DNA of 64,000 nt from Pelagicoccus sp. SDUM812005 (GTDB taxonomy: Bacteria > Verrucomicrobiota > Verrucomicrobiia > Opitutales > Opitutaceae), in NCBI RefSeq assembly GCF_031127875.1, contig NZ_JARXIA010000010.1, forward strand, positions 62,001 to 126,000. The letters are read 5' to 3'. Both the position numbers and the translations under genes were made by a program. Positions 32,509-42,210 of the stretch are shown in pieces. The first letter of the stretch is position 1. The number at the start of each line of letters is the position of its first letter. The notes below the pieces were generated by a model. It made no database searches. It worked only from the letters and a program-made list of their open reading frames with translations, and was not told where the DNA came from.

Positions 32509-35500
32509 ATGAAATCCCTGCTATTGATCGCCCCTTTATTGCTTGTCGCCTTTCCATGCTTGGCCCGTTCGAGCTTCGACGCGGACTGGAAGTTTATGCT
32601 GGCCGATGTTCCCGCCGCGAAATCGCCCGCTTTCGACGATAGCGATTGGCGGAAGCTGGACCTGCCGCACGATTGGAGCATCGAGGGCGAGTACCGAAAG
32701 GATAACCCGATGGGCGGAACGGCTGGCTATTTGCCGGCGGGCATTGGCTGGTATCGCAAGACGGTCGAGGTGCCGCAGGAATGGCGCGGCAAGCACGTGG
32801 AGATCGCTTTCGACGGCGTTTACATGAATAGCGAGGTATGGGTAAATGGGCAGTTCCTGGGGCGCCGTCCCTATGGTTGGATCTCGTTTTCCTACGATAT
32901 CAGCAAGTTTATCCAAGAATCGGATACACTGACCTTTGCGGTTCGGGTGGACAACGAGAAGCAGCCCTCGGCTCGTTGGTATACCGGGAGCGGCATCTAC
33001 GCCCAGACCTGGATTGTGGTGAAGGAAAAGGTCCACGTCCCCTCCAACGGGGTCTTCGTGCGTACGGAAGGGAATCAGGTCAAGGTAGATACGGAAGTGC
33101 TCAACATGGAGCCTGTGGGCAAGACCCTGCGACTGCGAACCCGTATCGTCGATGCCGAAGGCCGAGAGCAGGCCAGCGTCGTCGATTCGCTGCTGCTTAC
33201 GGCAGGCGAGCGATCGACTGTCGCCCAGCGGGTCAGCTTGCAGAACGCGCGGCGTTGGGATTTGGATACGCCTTATTTGTATCGAGCGATCTCCGAACTG
33301 GAGATCGACGGTGAGTGGGTTCCTTCCGAAGAGACGCGGTTCGGGGTGCGAGACATCGAATGGAAGGCGGAATCGGGCATGTGGATCAATGGAAGGAACG
33401 TGAAGCTGCAAGGGATCTGCAACCACCAGGACGCTGGAGCCTTGGGGGCGGCGGTGCCGGACAAGATCCTGCGTTTTCGCATCGAGCAGCTGAAGCGCAT
33501 GGGGGTGAATGCGATCCGCACCGCCCACAATCCTCAGACTCCGATTTTCTACGACATTTGCGATGAGCTCGGCATGCTGGTGATGGACGAAATTTTTGAC
33601 GGTTGGCGTCGCAAGGCCAAGCACGACTATGGGGCTTACCATTTCGAGGAGTGGTGGCAACGGGACGTGACCGACTGGATCAAGCGCGACCGCAATCATC
33701 CCTCTATCGTGATCTACAGCGTCGGCAACGAAACCCATGGTGAGGTGGCGCCGGACTTAGTAGCCCTTTGTCATGAATTAGATGATACACGGCCGGTCAC
33801 CTCCGGGCAGTCGGGCGCTCAGCACATGGATGTACTGGGAATGAACGGCGGTAGCGAAAGTGTGGGATGGTTCGACGGCCGCCAGGAGGACCGAGTGATT
33901 ATCGGTACTGAAAATACGCATACATGGCAGGTGCGCGGTTACTATCGGACCCATACCTGGTACCGGGACGGCTTTCCGAACAAAGGAAGAACCCACGAGA
34001 TTCCAAATCTGACGGAAGAGGAGATCTTCACCTACGATTGGGTGCTGGAGAAGGACCGCGGAAATCGCAAGCAGGTGTTCAACTCCAGCTACGACAATGC
34101 GACCGTGCGCTCTACGGCCCGTCACAACATCGAGCAGATCCGCGATATTCCTTTTTTCGCGGGATCGTTTCGCTGGACGGGGCACGACTATATCGGCGAG
34201 GCCAGCTACGTGCATGGCGGCTGGCCGTTTCGGGCTTTCATGGGCGGGGCCATCGACCTCGCGAATTTCGAGAAGGACCTTTATTATCTCTACCAAAGCC
34301 AATGGACGGAGGAGCCGATGGTGCATATCTTGCCGCATTGGACGCATCCTACTATGGAGCTCGGAACGGAGATTCCGGTGTGGGTGTACTCGAATTGCGA
34401 CGAGGTGGAGCTGTTTTTCGATGGTCGTTCGCTGGGCAAGCAGTCGCCCGGCGAGAAATGGGACGAGATGCAATGCGACTGGATGGTACCGTGGAAGCCG
34501 GGCAAGCTGAAGGCGGTCGGATACCGGAACGGGAAGCGGGTCAGCGAGCAGAGCGTGCAAACCGCCGGGGCGCCAGTCCGTATCGCATTGTCGGTGGACG
34601 GGGAGGGGCTTGCGCCGGTCGACAAGGACGTCGCCCAGGTAAGGGTTGCGGTGACCGACGAAGCGGGAACGTTTTATCCCTACGGCGAAAACCGGACCTT
34701 TTTCCGAGTCTTGGGCGAGGGCGACATTCGGGCCCTGGACAACGGCAGTCCGGTGGACGTGGAACCGCACTATGGCGTTTCCAGCCGCAAGGCCTTCTAT
34801 GGACTGACGCGGGCCTACATCGAATCGGGCGACGGGGCGGCGAACGTTGCCCTGCTGGCGGGCTCCATCCTAGGGGATCCCAAGCTCGAGGTCTTTCAAC
34901 GGGTCGCCATAGATGCCCAGCTCCTGGGCTTGCGCGGAGCTCAGCCGGAATTCGGTATCGAGATTTTCTATACATTGGACGGGCAGGAGCCCAGCCGCCG
35001 TTCCCAGCGTTACGATGGCCCGTTTCCAGTGGAGCCGGGCACGACAGTGCGAGCTCTGGTCTACTTGGACGGGGAGCCCGCCTTGGCGATGCAGGAACGC
35101 TTCGCCAAGGATCTCGGTTTCGTGTGGGATTCCGGAGCGGGCGCCTTGCCGGCGGGAGAATCGTCGGCCGTTGACCAAGCGGAAGACGCGAAGTTCACGG
35201 GAGCGACGGTGAGGCAAAGCGGCAAGGGCTTCCGAGGGCGCGGCTACCTCGATTTCGGCAATCGCATGGGCTCGATAGAGCTGTACCAGGAAAACGATGG
35301 TGGAGCCGGCAAGGCGACCTTGCTTATTCGCTATTCCGGAGAAGCCAAGGGCAAGGCCGGTCGGACCATGATTCTGACGGTTAACGGCGTATCCAAGCGG
35401 ATTTTGCTCAAGAACACGGGCAGCTGGGGCAGCGACTGGAAGGTTTTTCGCGCCGAGATCGAGTTGGTTCGCGGAGCCAACACCATCGAGCTTTCCACCG

Positions 35501-35547
35501 ACGGGCGAGGCGGCATGTATATCGACGAGATCGGCCTGGGCGACTGA
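32509..35547 (+). CDS. secreted multidomain GH2 glycosidase with C-terminal beta-domains
   Basis: A 1012-residue GH2 protein with a signal peptide (LLLVAFPCLARS). Order: jelly-roll, Ig-like, TIM barrel with acid/base E408 in YSVGNETHG and nucleophile E468 in IIGTENTHTW, then Ig-like DUF4982-type domains, and a CBM35/CBM6-like module near residues 880-1012. The barrel differs from the LacZ type, lacking CEYEH and the small-chain domain, so it is another GH2 subfamily; beta-galactosidase is most likely. It follows lux-box-like site 5. Confidence 0.88.
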   Translation: MKSLLLIAPLLLVAFPCLARSSFDADWKFMLADVPAAKSPAFDDSDWRKLDLPHDWSIEGEYRKDNPMGGTAGYLPAGIGWYRKTVEVPQEWRGKHVEIAFDGVYMNSEVWVNGQFLGRRPYGWISFSYDISKFIQESDTLTFAVRVDNEKQPSARWYTGSGIYAQTWIVVKEKVHVPSNGVFVRTEGNQVKVDTEVLNMEPVGKTLRLRTRIVDAEGREQASVVDSLLLTAGERSTVAQRVSLQNARRWDLDTPYLYRAISELEIDGEWVPSEETRFGVRDIEWKAESGMWINGRNVKLQGICNHQDAGALGAAVPDKILRFRIEQLKRMGVNAIRTAHNPQTPIFYDICDELGMLVMDEIFDGWRRKAKHDYGAYHFEEWWQRDVTDWIKRDRNHPSIVIYSVGNETHGEVAPDLVALCHELDDTRPVTSGQSGAQHMDVLGMNGGSESVGWFDGRQEDRVIIGTENTHTWQVRGYYRTHTWYRDGFPNKGRTHEIPNLTEEEIFTYDWVLEKDRGNRKQVFNSSYDNATVRSTARHNIEQIRDIPFFAGSFRWTGHDYIGEASYVHGGWPFRAFMGGAIDLANFEKDLYYLYQSQWTEEPMVHILPHWTHPTMELGTEIPVWVYSNCDEVELFFDGRSLGKQSPGEKWDEMQCDWMVPWKPGKLKAVGYRNGKRVSEQSVQTAGAPVRIALSVDGEGLAPVDKDVAQVRVAVTDEAGTFYPYGENRTFFRVLGEGDIRALDNGSPVDVEPHYGVSSRKAFYGLTRAYIESGDGAANVALLAGSILGDPKLEVFQRVAIDAQLLGLRGAQPEFGIEIFYTLDGQEPSRRSQRYDGPFPVEPGTTVRALVYLDGEPALAMQERFAKDLGFVWDSGAGALPAGESSAVDQAEDAKFTGATVRQSGKGFRGRGYLDFGNRMGSIELYQENDGGAGKATLLIRYSGEAKGKAGRTMILTVNGVSKRILLKNTGSWGSDWKVFRAEIELVRGANTIELSTDGRGGMYIDEIGLGD

Positions 35548-35652
35548 TTCGCCAGGGGCGGCGGCCCTTCTTGGGGCTCTGGGGAGGCTCGGTCCGTATC
35601 CTTTTGGGTATGTGGGCCTTAAAAGAAAGGGTGGATTTATTTGCTACTTTTC

Positions 35653-35682
35653 TTAACGGAAAGTAGTTTCTGGTTTGTTAAC
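35653..35682 (+). promoter_or_regulatory. candidate ECF-sigma promoter/operator A
   Basis: TTAACGGAAA (35653-35662) is followed after 13 bases by TGTTAAC, with TTAAC at 35678-35682, starting 92 bp before the sigma ATG. The same two elements at the same 25-base offset occur upstream of the STN-TonB receptor. GGAAA resembles the -35 of FecI-type ECF promoters. Confidence 0.6.
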
Positions 35683-35744
35683 GCAAAAGAGGGCTTTTGT
35701 CCTCCGTTTTCTTCCCCCCCATCCCCCCATTTCCCCCAATTCGC

Positions 35745-36287
35745 ATGCCCCATAGTGAAGCAGAGAAATCCCGTTGGTTCGTCGATTCGGTATTACCTTA
35801 TGAGTCCGGTTTGCGAAGATGGATTCGGTCTCGTTTCTCTGGGATAAAGGATGTGGACGATCTCGTGCAGGAAACGTTTTCCCGCATCTTCAAGGCCTAC
35901 GAATCCGGACCGGTGCCGAATCCGCAGGCCTACCTCTTCGTGGTTTCGCGCAACTTGGCGATCAACCAGCTCCGGCGCATGAACCTGGAGTGTCCCCCCG
36001 AGAGCGAGCGCGTAGATCCCATGCTGCTTGTTGACGAGATGGCCGGTCCCTTCGAGGCGACGGCCCACCAGGAAGAAATTGAGACTTTAGTGGGCGCGAT
36101 CCAATCGTTGCCCGAGCGCTGTCGCCAAGTGATGACCCTGCGAAAGGTTTACGGCCTCTCGCAAAAGGAGGTGGCAGCTAAACTGGGAATCGCGGAGCAC
36201 ACCGTCGAGGCGCAGGTTCGCATCGGCATGCGCAAGTGCACCGCAATTCTCCGCAAGCGAGGTTACAACACTCGAGATAGACGATGA
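35745..36287 (+). CDS. ECF sigma factor (FecI-like)
   Basis: The frame is open from 35697, but ATG 35745 starts the conserved part; the preceding stretch is a low-complexity proline run. The 180-residue product has region 2 (DVDDLVQETFSRIF) and region 4 (LPERCRQVMTLRKVYGLSQKEVAAKLGIAEHTVEAQV). It overlaps the FecR gene by four bases (ATGA), the classic sigma/anti-sigma coupling. With the STN receptor downstream this makes a cell-surface-signalling set. A likely autoregulatory promoter lies at 35653. Confidence 0.9.
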   Translation: MPHSEAEKSRWFVDSVLPYESGLRRWIRSRFSGIKDVDDLVQETFSRIFKAYESGPVPNPQAYLFVVSRNLAINQLRRMNLECPPESERVDPMLLVDEMAGPFEATAHQEEIETLVGAIQSLPERCRQVMTLRKVYGLSQKEVAAKLGIAEHTVEAQVRIGMRKCTAILRKRGYNTRDRR

Positions 36288-37342
36288 AAGACGTTCCTTT
36301 TGAATTCGATGAAAACTCTCCAGTCGAGATAGCCGCTTCGGAGTGGTTCGCTCGCTTGGATCGCGGGCTGACCGCCGACGAGCAGGATCGGTACGTCGAG
36401 TGGCTGGCGAAGGACCCGCTTCATCGCGAAACGATAAACCGCTACCAAAGCGACTGGGAGAACTTCGACCGCTTGGCGGGGATCCACTTGAAGAGCCATG
36501 CTCGGATCGATCCCGACCTGCTGGCCCCCGCGAGGGAGCAGGGCAGCCGTTGGGCTCGCTGGGGGCGGAACTTGGCGATCTTTGGCCCGCTGCCTTTCGC
36601 CGCCATCGTGGTGCTGACGCTGTTCTTCGTTTTCTCGGGCCCTGAGGAGTCCGCCGGCTTGAAGTTGCAGCCGGCAACCGAACTGCTGGCCCGCATCGAG
36701 CAGAAGACCTTAGCGGATGGTTCGATTATCGAGATGAACCGGGGCGCGGAGGTCGAAGTTGCCTACTCCGCAGCGGAGAGAAGGGTATTTCTCAAGAAGG
36801 GGGAGGCTAACTTCGATGTCGCGAAAGATCCCGATCGCCCGTTCTTGGTCAACGTGGCTGGCGTGGACGTGCAAGCGGTTGGTACCATTTTCAGCATTCG
36901 TCTCCAGGAGGACGAGGTCGACGTCATTGTGACGGAAGGAGTGGTGAAGGTGAAGCCGTCGAATTCCGCGCCCGCGGCTCCGCGGGGCGCCGTCAGCGAC
37001 ACCTTTTTGCAAGTGGGCCAACGGGCGAAGGTGGACATCGGCAGCGCTGCTCCGGTTATCAACGTGAGCGCCATCGACGATCGAGAGGTTCAGGAAAGGC
37101 ATCTTTGGAAGCCGCGACTGCTCGATTACGACAAAATTTTGCTAGGCGAGATAGTGAAGGAGTTCAATCGCAGCAATCCGGTGAAGGTGGTGTTGAGCGA
37201 CCCGAGCTTGGAAACGATCAGCTTGAGCAGCACGTTTTGGTCGGACAACGTCGAAGGCTTCGTTCGCCTCATGGAATCTAGCTTCGGCATGGAAGCCGAG
37301 TGGCGGGGAAGTCGGGAAATTCTCCTGCGAAAGGCTCGTTGA
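36284..37342 (+). CDS. FecR-family anti-sigma factor
   Basis: A 352-residue protein. An N-terminal cytoplasmic DUF4880-like helical region (EIAASEWFARLDRGLTADEQ) binds the sigma factor. One membrane segment (FAAIVVLTLFFVF, ~residues 106-120) follows, then the periplasmic FecR domain with GEANFDVAKDPDRPFLV and a C-terminal STN-binding part (ISLSSTFWSDNVEGFVRLME). It should hold the sigma factor until a ligand-loaded receptor's STN domain signals through the periplasm. It overlaps the sigma gene and is followed by two STN-bearing genes. Confidence 0.9.
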   Translation: MKDVPFEFDENSPVEIAASEWFARLDRGLTADEQDRYVEWLAKDPLHRETINRYQSDWENFDRLAGIHLKSHARIDPDLLAPAREQGSRWARWGRNLAIFGPLPFAAIVVLTLFFVFSGPEESAGLKLQPATELLARIEQKTLADGSIIEMNRGAEVEVAYSAAERRVFLKKGEANFDVAKDPDRPFLVNVAGVDVQAVGTIFSIRLQEDEVDVIVTEGVVKVKPSNSAPAAPRGAVSDTFLQVGQRAKVDIGSAAPVINVSAIDDREVQERHLWKPRLLDYDKILLGEIVKEFNRSNPVKVVLSDPSLETISLSSTFWSDNVEGFVRLMESSFGMEAEWRGSREILLRKAR

Positions 37343-37458
37343 TCAATATTGCTAGGCAGTCGTTTATAGAAATTTGGAATAGATATATTAACCGCTCCCG
37401 CATCGTCTGCTGCGGGACGTTCGCGCTGCGGCATATAGCATTTATATAAAAACAATAG

Positions 37459-37788
37459 ATGAGGTTTCGTTCGAATCTGTCAGTCCCCGCAAGCGCGATC
37501 GCTTGCATCGTTTTATGCATGGTAATGCTAGGGTGCGCTGCGGAAAAGGAACGGGTCTCTCTGGACGTGCCTGCAGGCGACGCGGTGAAGACCTTGAAGG
37601 AGTTCGCTCGCCAGACGGAAGTGGAGATCGTCTACGATTTGCAGAGCGTGAACGGAGTGCGAACGAACGCGGTATCCGGGCGCTACGATCCGGAGGTTGC
37701 TCTGCGGATTATGGTGCGCGGTACCCCGCTCCAAGTCGACTACGAGCGAGAAACGGGGGCCTATGCGGTATTTCGAGAGAAATCTTAG
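37459..37788 (+). CDS. stand-alone STN-domain protein (secreted or lipoprotein)
   Basis: A 109-residue protein made of a hydrophobic N-terminus ending in MLGCAAE (possible lipobox) and a single STN domain (LDVPAGDAVKTLKEFARQTEV ... GTPLQVDYERETGAYAVF). STN domains are normally the signalling head of TonB receptors or secretins, rarely alone. The sequence is close to the STN head of the receptor that follows at 37958, so it looks like a tandem duplicate. It could compete with the receptor for the FecR anti-sigma factor. Confidence 0.8.
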   Translation: MRFRSNLSVPASAIACIVLCMVMLGCAAEKERVSLDVPAGDAVKTLKEFARQTEVEIVYDLQSVNGVRTNAVSGRYDPEVALRIMVRGTPLQVDYERETGAYAVFREKS

Positions 37789-37869
37789 TTTTGTATGTTT
37801 TGTGATTTAGAAGGGATCCAGCGAATATAGATAGATGAAAGAAAAATACATAGATAATATTAAATTTAG

Positions 37870-37899
37870 TTAACGGAAATGTCGGGTTCGAATGTTAAC
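37870..37899 (+). promoter_or_regulatory. candidate ECF-sigma promoter/operator B
   Basis: TTAACGGAAA (37870-37879) and, after 13 bases, TGTTAAC with TTAAC at 37895-37899: the second copy, starting 88 bp before the STN-TonB receptor. The surrounding intergenic sequence is AT-rich. Confidence 0.6.
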
Positions 37900-37957
37900 T
37901 GTATTAGATGGCTCTAGTACTCTTAACGTTTGAAGCCGAATTGATGTTTCCCAATGA

Positions 37958-40900
37958 ATGGGTAAAGCGATATTCAGTTTTCGGCGGCAGCAATGGGCTG
38001 TGGGGATTCTCTTCATTATGATCTCCATCGCTCAGTCTGCTTTAGCATCCAGTCTCGTCAGCTTTGACATAGACGTCGGAGATGCGAGCTCAACGCTTCG
38101 CGCCTTCGCTCGACAGGCGAGGGTTAGCCTTGTGTTGGACCGTGCGAACGTGCAGGGCGTTCAAACGAAAAGGGTTACTGGGGCCATGGAACCTAGGATG
38201 GCGCTTCAGCGCATGCTAGAAGGCACGCCTTTGGTTTTCGAAGAAGATTTGGAGACCGGAGCGTTTGCTGTTACGAAGTCTGCGATCGGGGCTAGCGCTC
38301 CAGTTGCGGACGATTCGAATGCGAACCCCATGGATATAAATGCAATGACCCCAAAAAAGAATAAACCTCTGAAAACCCTCGTGTCGGTACTGACGCTGGG
38401 GATCGCGGGTAGCGGCGGACCGCTATCTGCTCAGGATGACCAGAGCGACGAAGTTTTCGAACTGAGTCCTTTCGTCATCGAGTCGGAAAAGAATGCTGGA
38501 TACCTCTCAACCTCGACCATGGCGGGCACTCGCCTGAAATCGGACCTGAGGGATGTCGCTTCTTCGATCTCCGTCGTCACCAAGGAATTCCTCAACGATA
38601 CCGGCTCCACTGATTTGAACGAGTTGCTCGTATACACAGCGAACACGGAAGCCTTCGGAGCTGGCGGCAATTTCTCGAACGACGATGGCGGCCAAGCCAC
38701 GGATACCGCGACGGAACGCGCCGAGCCGCAGCGCACGACGCGCGTGCGCGGTCTGGATCCGGCCGACCTGACTCGTAACTATTATCTAACGGATATCGCT
38801 GCGGACAGCTATAACACGGATCGCATTTCGATCAACAGAGGAGCGAACAATATATTGTTCGGCCTAGGAAGTCCCTCCGGTATCGTGAACCAAACGACTT
38901 CCCAAGCGAGCCTTAGCGATGACTTTGGGGAATTCGTAATGCGTTTCGATAGCGAGAGCAGCATTCGCGCATCGATCAATTATAACAAGGTCCTGATTGA
39001 CGATAAGCTTGCGATTCGCTTCGCGGCTTTGAACGATAATCGCAACTACAAGCAGAAGCCTGCTTACGACGACGATCAACGTTTCTATCTGGCTGCCACT
39101 GCCAAGCTTTGGAAGGGCCTGACCTTGCGAACGAACTACGAGACCGGGAGCGGGACGGCGAACCGTCCGAATCCGGTTGGGCCGCCGGAAGCGCTTTCAG
39201 GTTGGTTCCACTCGCAGGATTACGCCTCGGGCAACGTGGAGCGCGTCATCTGGGATTCCTGGACGCGGCAGGCCGAGATCGGCGGAAATATGCGGGCCCA
39301 GTGGATACCAGGCCAGGTCAGCCTGCCTCTCACCTTGGACGGGATGCGAAATGGCGTACCGAATCTGCCGCGGGTAACGTGGTCGGAGGGACGACTCGAG
39401 GATGGAAACATCTATAATACTCGCGGCGCCTTCGCCTTCTGGTCGGATCCCAATGCGCAGAATCCGGACTATGGTTCGCAAAACCGCATCAACGAGAACT
39501 CCCAGGCTCGCGACGACCCTCGCACGCCGGAGTTCGACTCCGCGGAACCGGGCTTCTATTCCGGCTACGGCCTCTATAATGGCGTGGAAGCTCGCGCCGA
39601 AATGGGCGTAGTGCGTAACATCGGACGCGTTCAGCGTCGCGTGGCGGAGCGCAACATGGGCGATCTGGATAGCTTGGGGCTGGTCTTGGGCCGGGACGTC
39701 GGGTTGCGGTTCATAGAGCAAGGCTTTACCGATACCTCCATCTTCGATTTCACCAACAATCTTATATCAGGAGGCACTTCCTTCCAGAATTCGGATTTCG
39801 ATGCTCATAATCTGACCTTGGAGCAGCTCTTCATGGACGGGAAGCTCGGCTTCGAAGCGGCGTATGACCAGCAGGACTACATGGTGGACTATTTCGCGCC
39901 ATTCCGGTCGGACCGCTCCCAGCAGGTTTTTATCGACATCAATACGGCCTTGCCGACGGGAGAGTTGAATCCGAATTTCGGGCGTCCCTTCGTTTCGGCC
40001 CAACCGCTGACCAAGACCACCCGCATGACGGATCGCGAATCGATGCGCTTCACCGGTTTCTACAAGCTCGATCTCGAGGAGATGTACGGCGACAGCGTCG
40101 GCGATTTCTGGTCGAAGTTTCTGGGAACCCATACGATCACCGCGATGTACAACGAGCAGAGCATCGATGAGCTTAGCTACGACCAAGGCTTGAAGTGGGG
40201 CGACGACGCCTTCAACCGTGCTTTGAACGACGGCAAGAATGCGGGACGACTTCTGTACAACGACGCCGCGACCGACGTGCAAGCCATCGTATACATTGGC
40301 GATCCGGTTATCGACGCGCCGAATTTCGAGTCGGTGAAAATCGGTCGCATCGGCGATAACGTGCGCATGTGGAACCCAGGCGGCAGCGTCGCCAACGTGC
40401 TTTACTGGGACCCAGGCGTCGATCCCAACGATCCTCGTTTCCCTGCTCAGAACAACCGAGGGCTTCCGCTCTTGGATGACGAAGGGAACGTGCAAGACGT
40501 CGAGGAGGCGATTATCCTGAGGGACGGCAAGGTTGTGCAGCGCGATGTGCAGTTGATCGCCGCTACGTTAAACGCTTTGCGTCAACGCGACGAAATCGAT
40601 TCCCATGCCTTTATCGCCCAGAGCAAGTTCTTTGATGGCAATCTGGTCGGCACCTTTGGCTTCCGCGAGGACACCTCGGACAACTACACCAACGACTCGG
40701 CCGAGATCTTGCCGGACGGGCAGGACAACCTCGTCGGCTTTTCCGCCCTCGACGGTCGTTTTGCTAGCGTGACGGACGAAACCTTCAGCTGGTCAATCGT
40801 CGGACATCTGCCCAAAAGCTGGGTCGAGTTGCCGTTCAAGTCGGAGCTTTCCTTCCACATTGGCGAATCCGAAAATTTCCAGGCGGAAGCGGGAGCGGTC

Positions 40901-42133
40901 GACCGTTTCTTGAACCCGATCGCGCCGCCCAACGGATCCACCAAGGAAATGGGCTTCACGCTATCGATGTTCGAGCGCAAGCTCTACGCTCGCGTCAACT
41001 GGTACGAGACCAGCGTGAACAACAGCGTGGCGGACTCCTATGTCGATAATGGGATTTCTGATACGATTAACCGGGCGAACACTTGGCTCGAGCAAGCAAC
41101 CGCGCTCGAAGATTACGCGAACGATAGCATGTTCGACGACAATCCCGACGGACGCGCGGACATGCTGGGTACGGTCGATATCGCTCGCAAGGCGGCGACC
41201 TTGCTCTGGGAGAACCAGGAGATATTGCCGGACGCGGTTAAGACGAACTTCGGCGATCCAGCTGCGAGCTATGGCAGCGACGGGTACCTGCGTCAGCTGA
41301 ACCTGTCCACCTTTGCGGCTCCGTCTGGGATGTCGGATACGCAGGACCTGACGGCGGAAGGCGTGGAGTTCGAGATCGTCTACAACCCGACCCAGAACTG
41401 GTCCATCCTCGCTAACGTTTCGCAGCAGCAAGCGATGCGGGCGAATGTGGCCCCGCGTTCGGAAGCGTTCTACAACGCTTTCTTTCCGCAAGCCTCGACG
41501 CCTATTCCCGGTGTTTCCGGCATGACCTTGGCGGACCATTTGGTGTCCTTCTTCGAAGGAGCAGGGGGAGCGATCCGTATCTACAATCCGGAGCTCGGCG
41601 ACTACGAAGCTCGTACGGATCTAGGAACGGAGCGCAACGACCTCGGCAACCGCTGGTTCCAAAACGAACGCTCGGTAGGCGACTACCCAGCCTTCTTGAC
41701 CCTGAAGAGTTCGGAAGGGGCGCCGCAGCCGGAACTTCGCGAATGGCGCGTGAACTTCGTTACCAACTACAGCTTCTCGGAGGGCCGCTTCGATGGGCTG
41801 GGCGTCGGGGGAGCGGTTCGCTGGCAGGATGAGGCAGCGGTGGGATACCCCACTGTCTTTATCCAGCCGGAAGGCGGCAGCGAAGGCATCTACGTCGGCG
41901 ATATCAACAATCCCTACTTCGACGAAGCTCAGACGAACGTCGACATGTGGGCGAGCTATCGCATTCCGATGAAGAACGACACGATCCGCTGGAAGGTTCA
42001 GCTGAACGTGCAGAACGTGTTTGCCCAAGAGGACGACGTCATCACGACCGCTGTTAATCCGAACGGCAAGGCAGCTCGCGTGCGCTTCGCCCCGCAACGT
42101 ACCTTCTTCGTCACCAATACGATTGAGTTCTAA
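37958..42133 (+). CDS. STN-domain TonB-dependent receptor/transducer with an embedded second signal-peptide-like segment
   Basis: A 1391-residue receptor. Residues 1-31 form a signal peptide, 32-106 an STN domain, and 107-129 a linker. Residues 130-160 form a second signal-peptide-like segment (KKNKPLKTLVSVLTLGIAG ending LSAQ). Next comes EVFELSPFVIESEKNAGY and the plug (TMAGTRLKSDLRDVASSISV), then the barrel, which ends TIEF. From the second segment on, it aligns with the complete precursor of the other two large receptors. It most likely binds the glycan and signals to FecR through the STN domain. A strong terminator follows. Confidence 0.92.
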   Translation: MGKAIFSFRRQQWAVGILFIMISIAQSALASSLVSFDIDVGDASSTLRAFARQARVSLVLDRANVQGVQTKRVTGAMEPRMALQRMLEGTPLVFEEDLETGAFAVTKSAIGASAPVADDSNANPMDINAMTPKKNKPLKTLVSVLTLGIAGSGGPLSAQDDQSDEVFELSPFVIESEKNAGYLSTSTMAGTRLKSDLRDVASSISVVTKEFLNDTGSTDLNELLVYTANTEAFGAGGNFSNDDGGQATDTATERAEPQRTTRVRGLDPADLTRNYYLTDIAADSYNTDRISINRGANNILFGLGSPSGIVNQTTSQASLSDDFGEFVMRFDSESSIRASINYNKVLIDDKLAIRFAALNDNRNYKQKPAYDDDQRFYLAATAKLWKGLTLRTNYETGSGTANRPNPVGPPEALSGWFHSQDYASGNVERVIWDSWTRQAEIGGNMRAQWIPGQVSLPLTLDGMRNGVPNLPRVTWSEGRLEDGNIYNTRGAFAFWSDPNAQNPDYGSQNRINENSQARDDPRTPEFDSAEPGFYSGYGLYNGVEARAEMGVVRNIGRVQRRVAERNMGDLDSLGLVLGRDVGLRFIEQGFTDTSIFDFTNNLISGGTSFQNSDFDAHNLTLEQLFMDGKLGFEAAYDQQDYMVDYFAPFRSDRSQQVFIDINTALPTGELNPNFGRPFVSAQPLTKTTRMTDRESMRFTGFYKLDLEEMYGDSVGDFWSKFLGTHTITAMYNEQSIDELSYDQGLKWGDDAFNRALNDGKNAGRLLYNDAATDVQAIVYIGDPVIDAPNFESVKIGRIGDNVRMWNPGGSVANVLYWDPGVDPNDPRFPAQNNRGLPLLDDEGNVQDVEEAIILRDGKVVQRDVQLIAATLNALRQRDEIDSHAFIAQSKFFDGNLVGTFGFREDTSDNYTNDSAEILPDGQDNLVGFSALDGRFASVTDETFSWSIVGHLPKSWVELPFKSELSFHIGESENFQAEAGAVDRFLNPIAPPNGSTKEMGFTLSMFERKLYARVNWYETSVNNSVADSYVDNGISDTINRANTWLEQATALEDYANDSMFDDNPDGRADMLGTVDIARKAATLLWENQEILPDAVKTNFGDPAASYGSDGYLRQLNLSTFAAPSGMSDTQDLTAEGVEFEIVYNPTQNWSILANVSQQQAMRANVAPRSEAFYNAFFPQASTPIPGVSGMTLADHLVSFFEGAGGAIRIYNPELGDYEARTDLGTERNDLGNRWFQNERSVGDYPAFLTLKSSEGAPQPELREWRVNFVTNYSFSEGRFDGLGVGGAVRWQDEAAVGYPTVFIQPEGGSEGIYVGDINNPYFDEAQTNVDMWASYRIPMKNDTIRWKVQLNVQNVFAQEDDVITTAVNPNGKAARVRFAPQRTFFVTNTIEF

Positions 42134-42164
42134 CAGATAGGGTTCGCGGTAGCGAATCGAAACA

Positions 42165-42197
42165 GGCCCGTAGAGCGATCTACGGGCCATCTCTTTT
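42165..42197 (+). terminator. Rho-independent terminator after STN-TonB receptor
   Basis: A perfect 10-bp stem, GGCCCGTAGA with TCTACGGGCC, around GCGA, followed by ATCTCTTTT. It lies 14 bp before GH92, so GH92 needs either read-through or its own promoter. Confidence 0.85.
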
Positions 42198-42210
42198 AAA
42201 CAAGAAAAAT

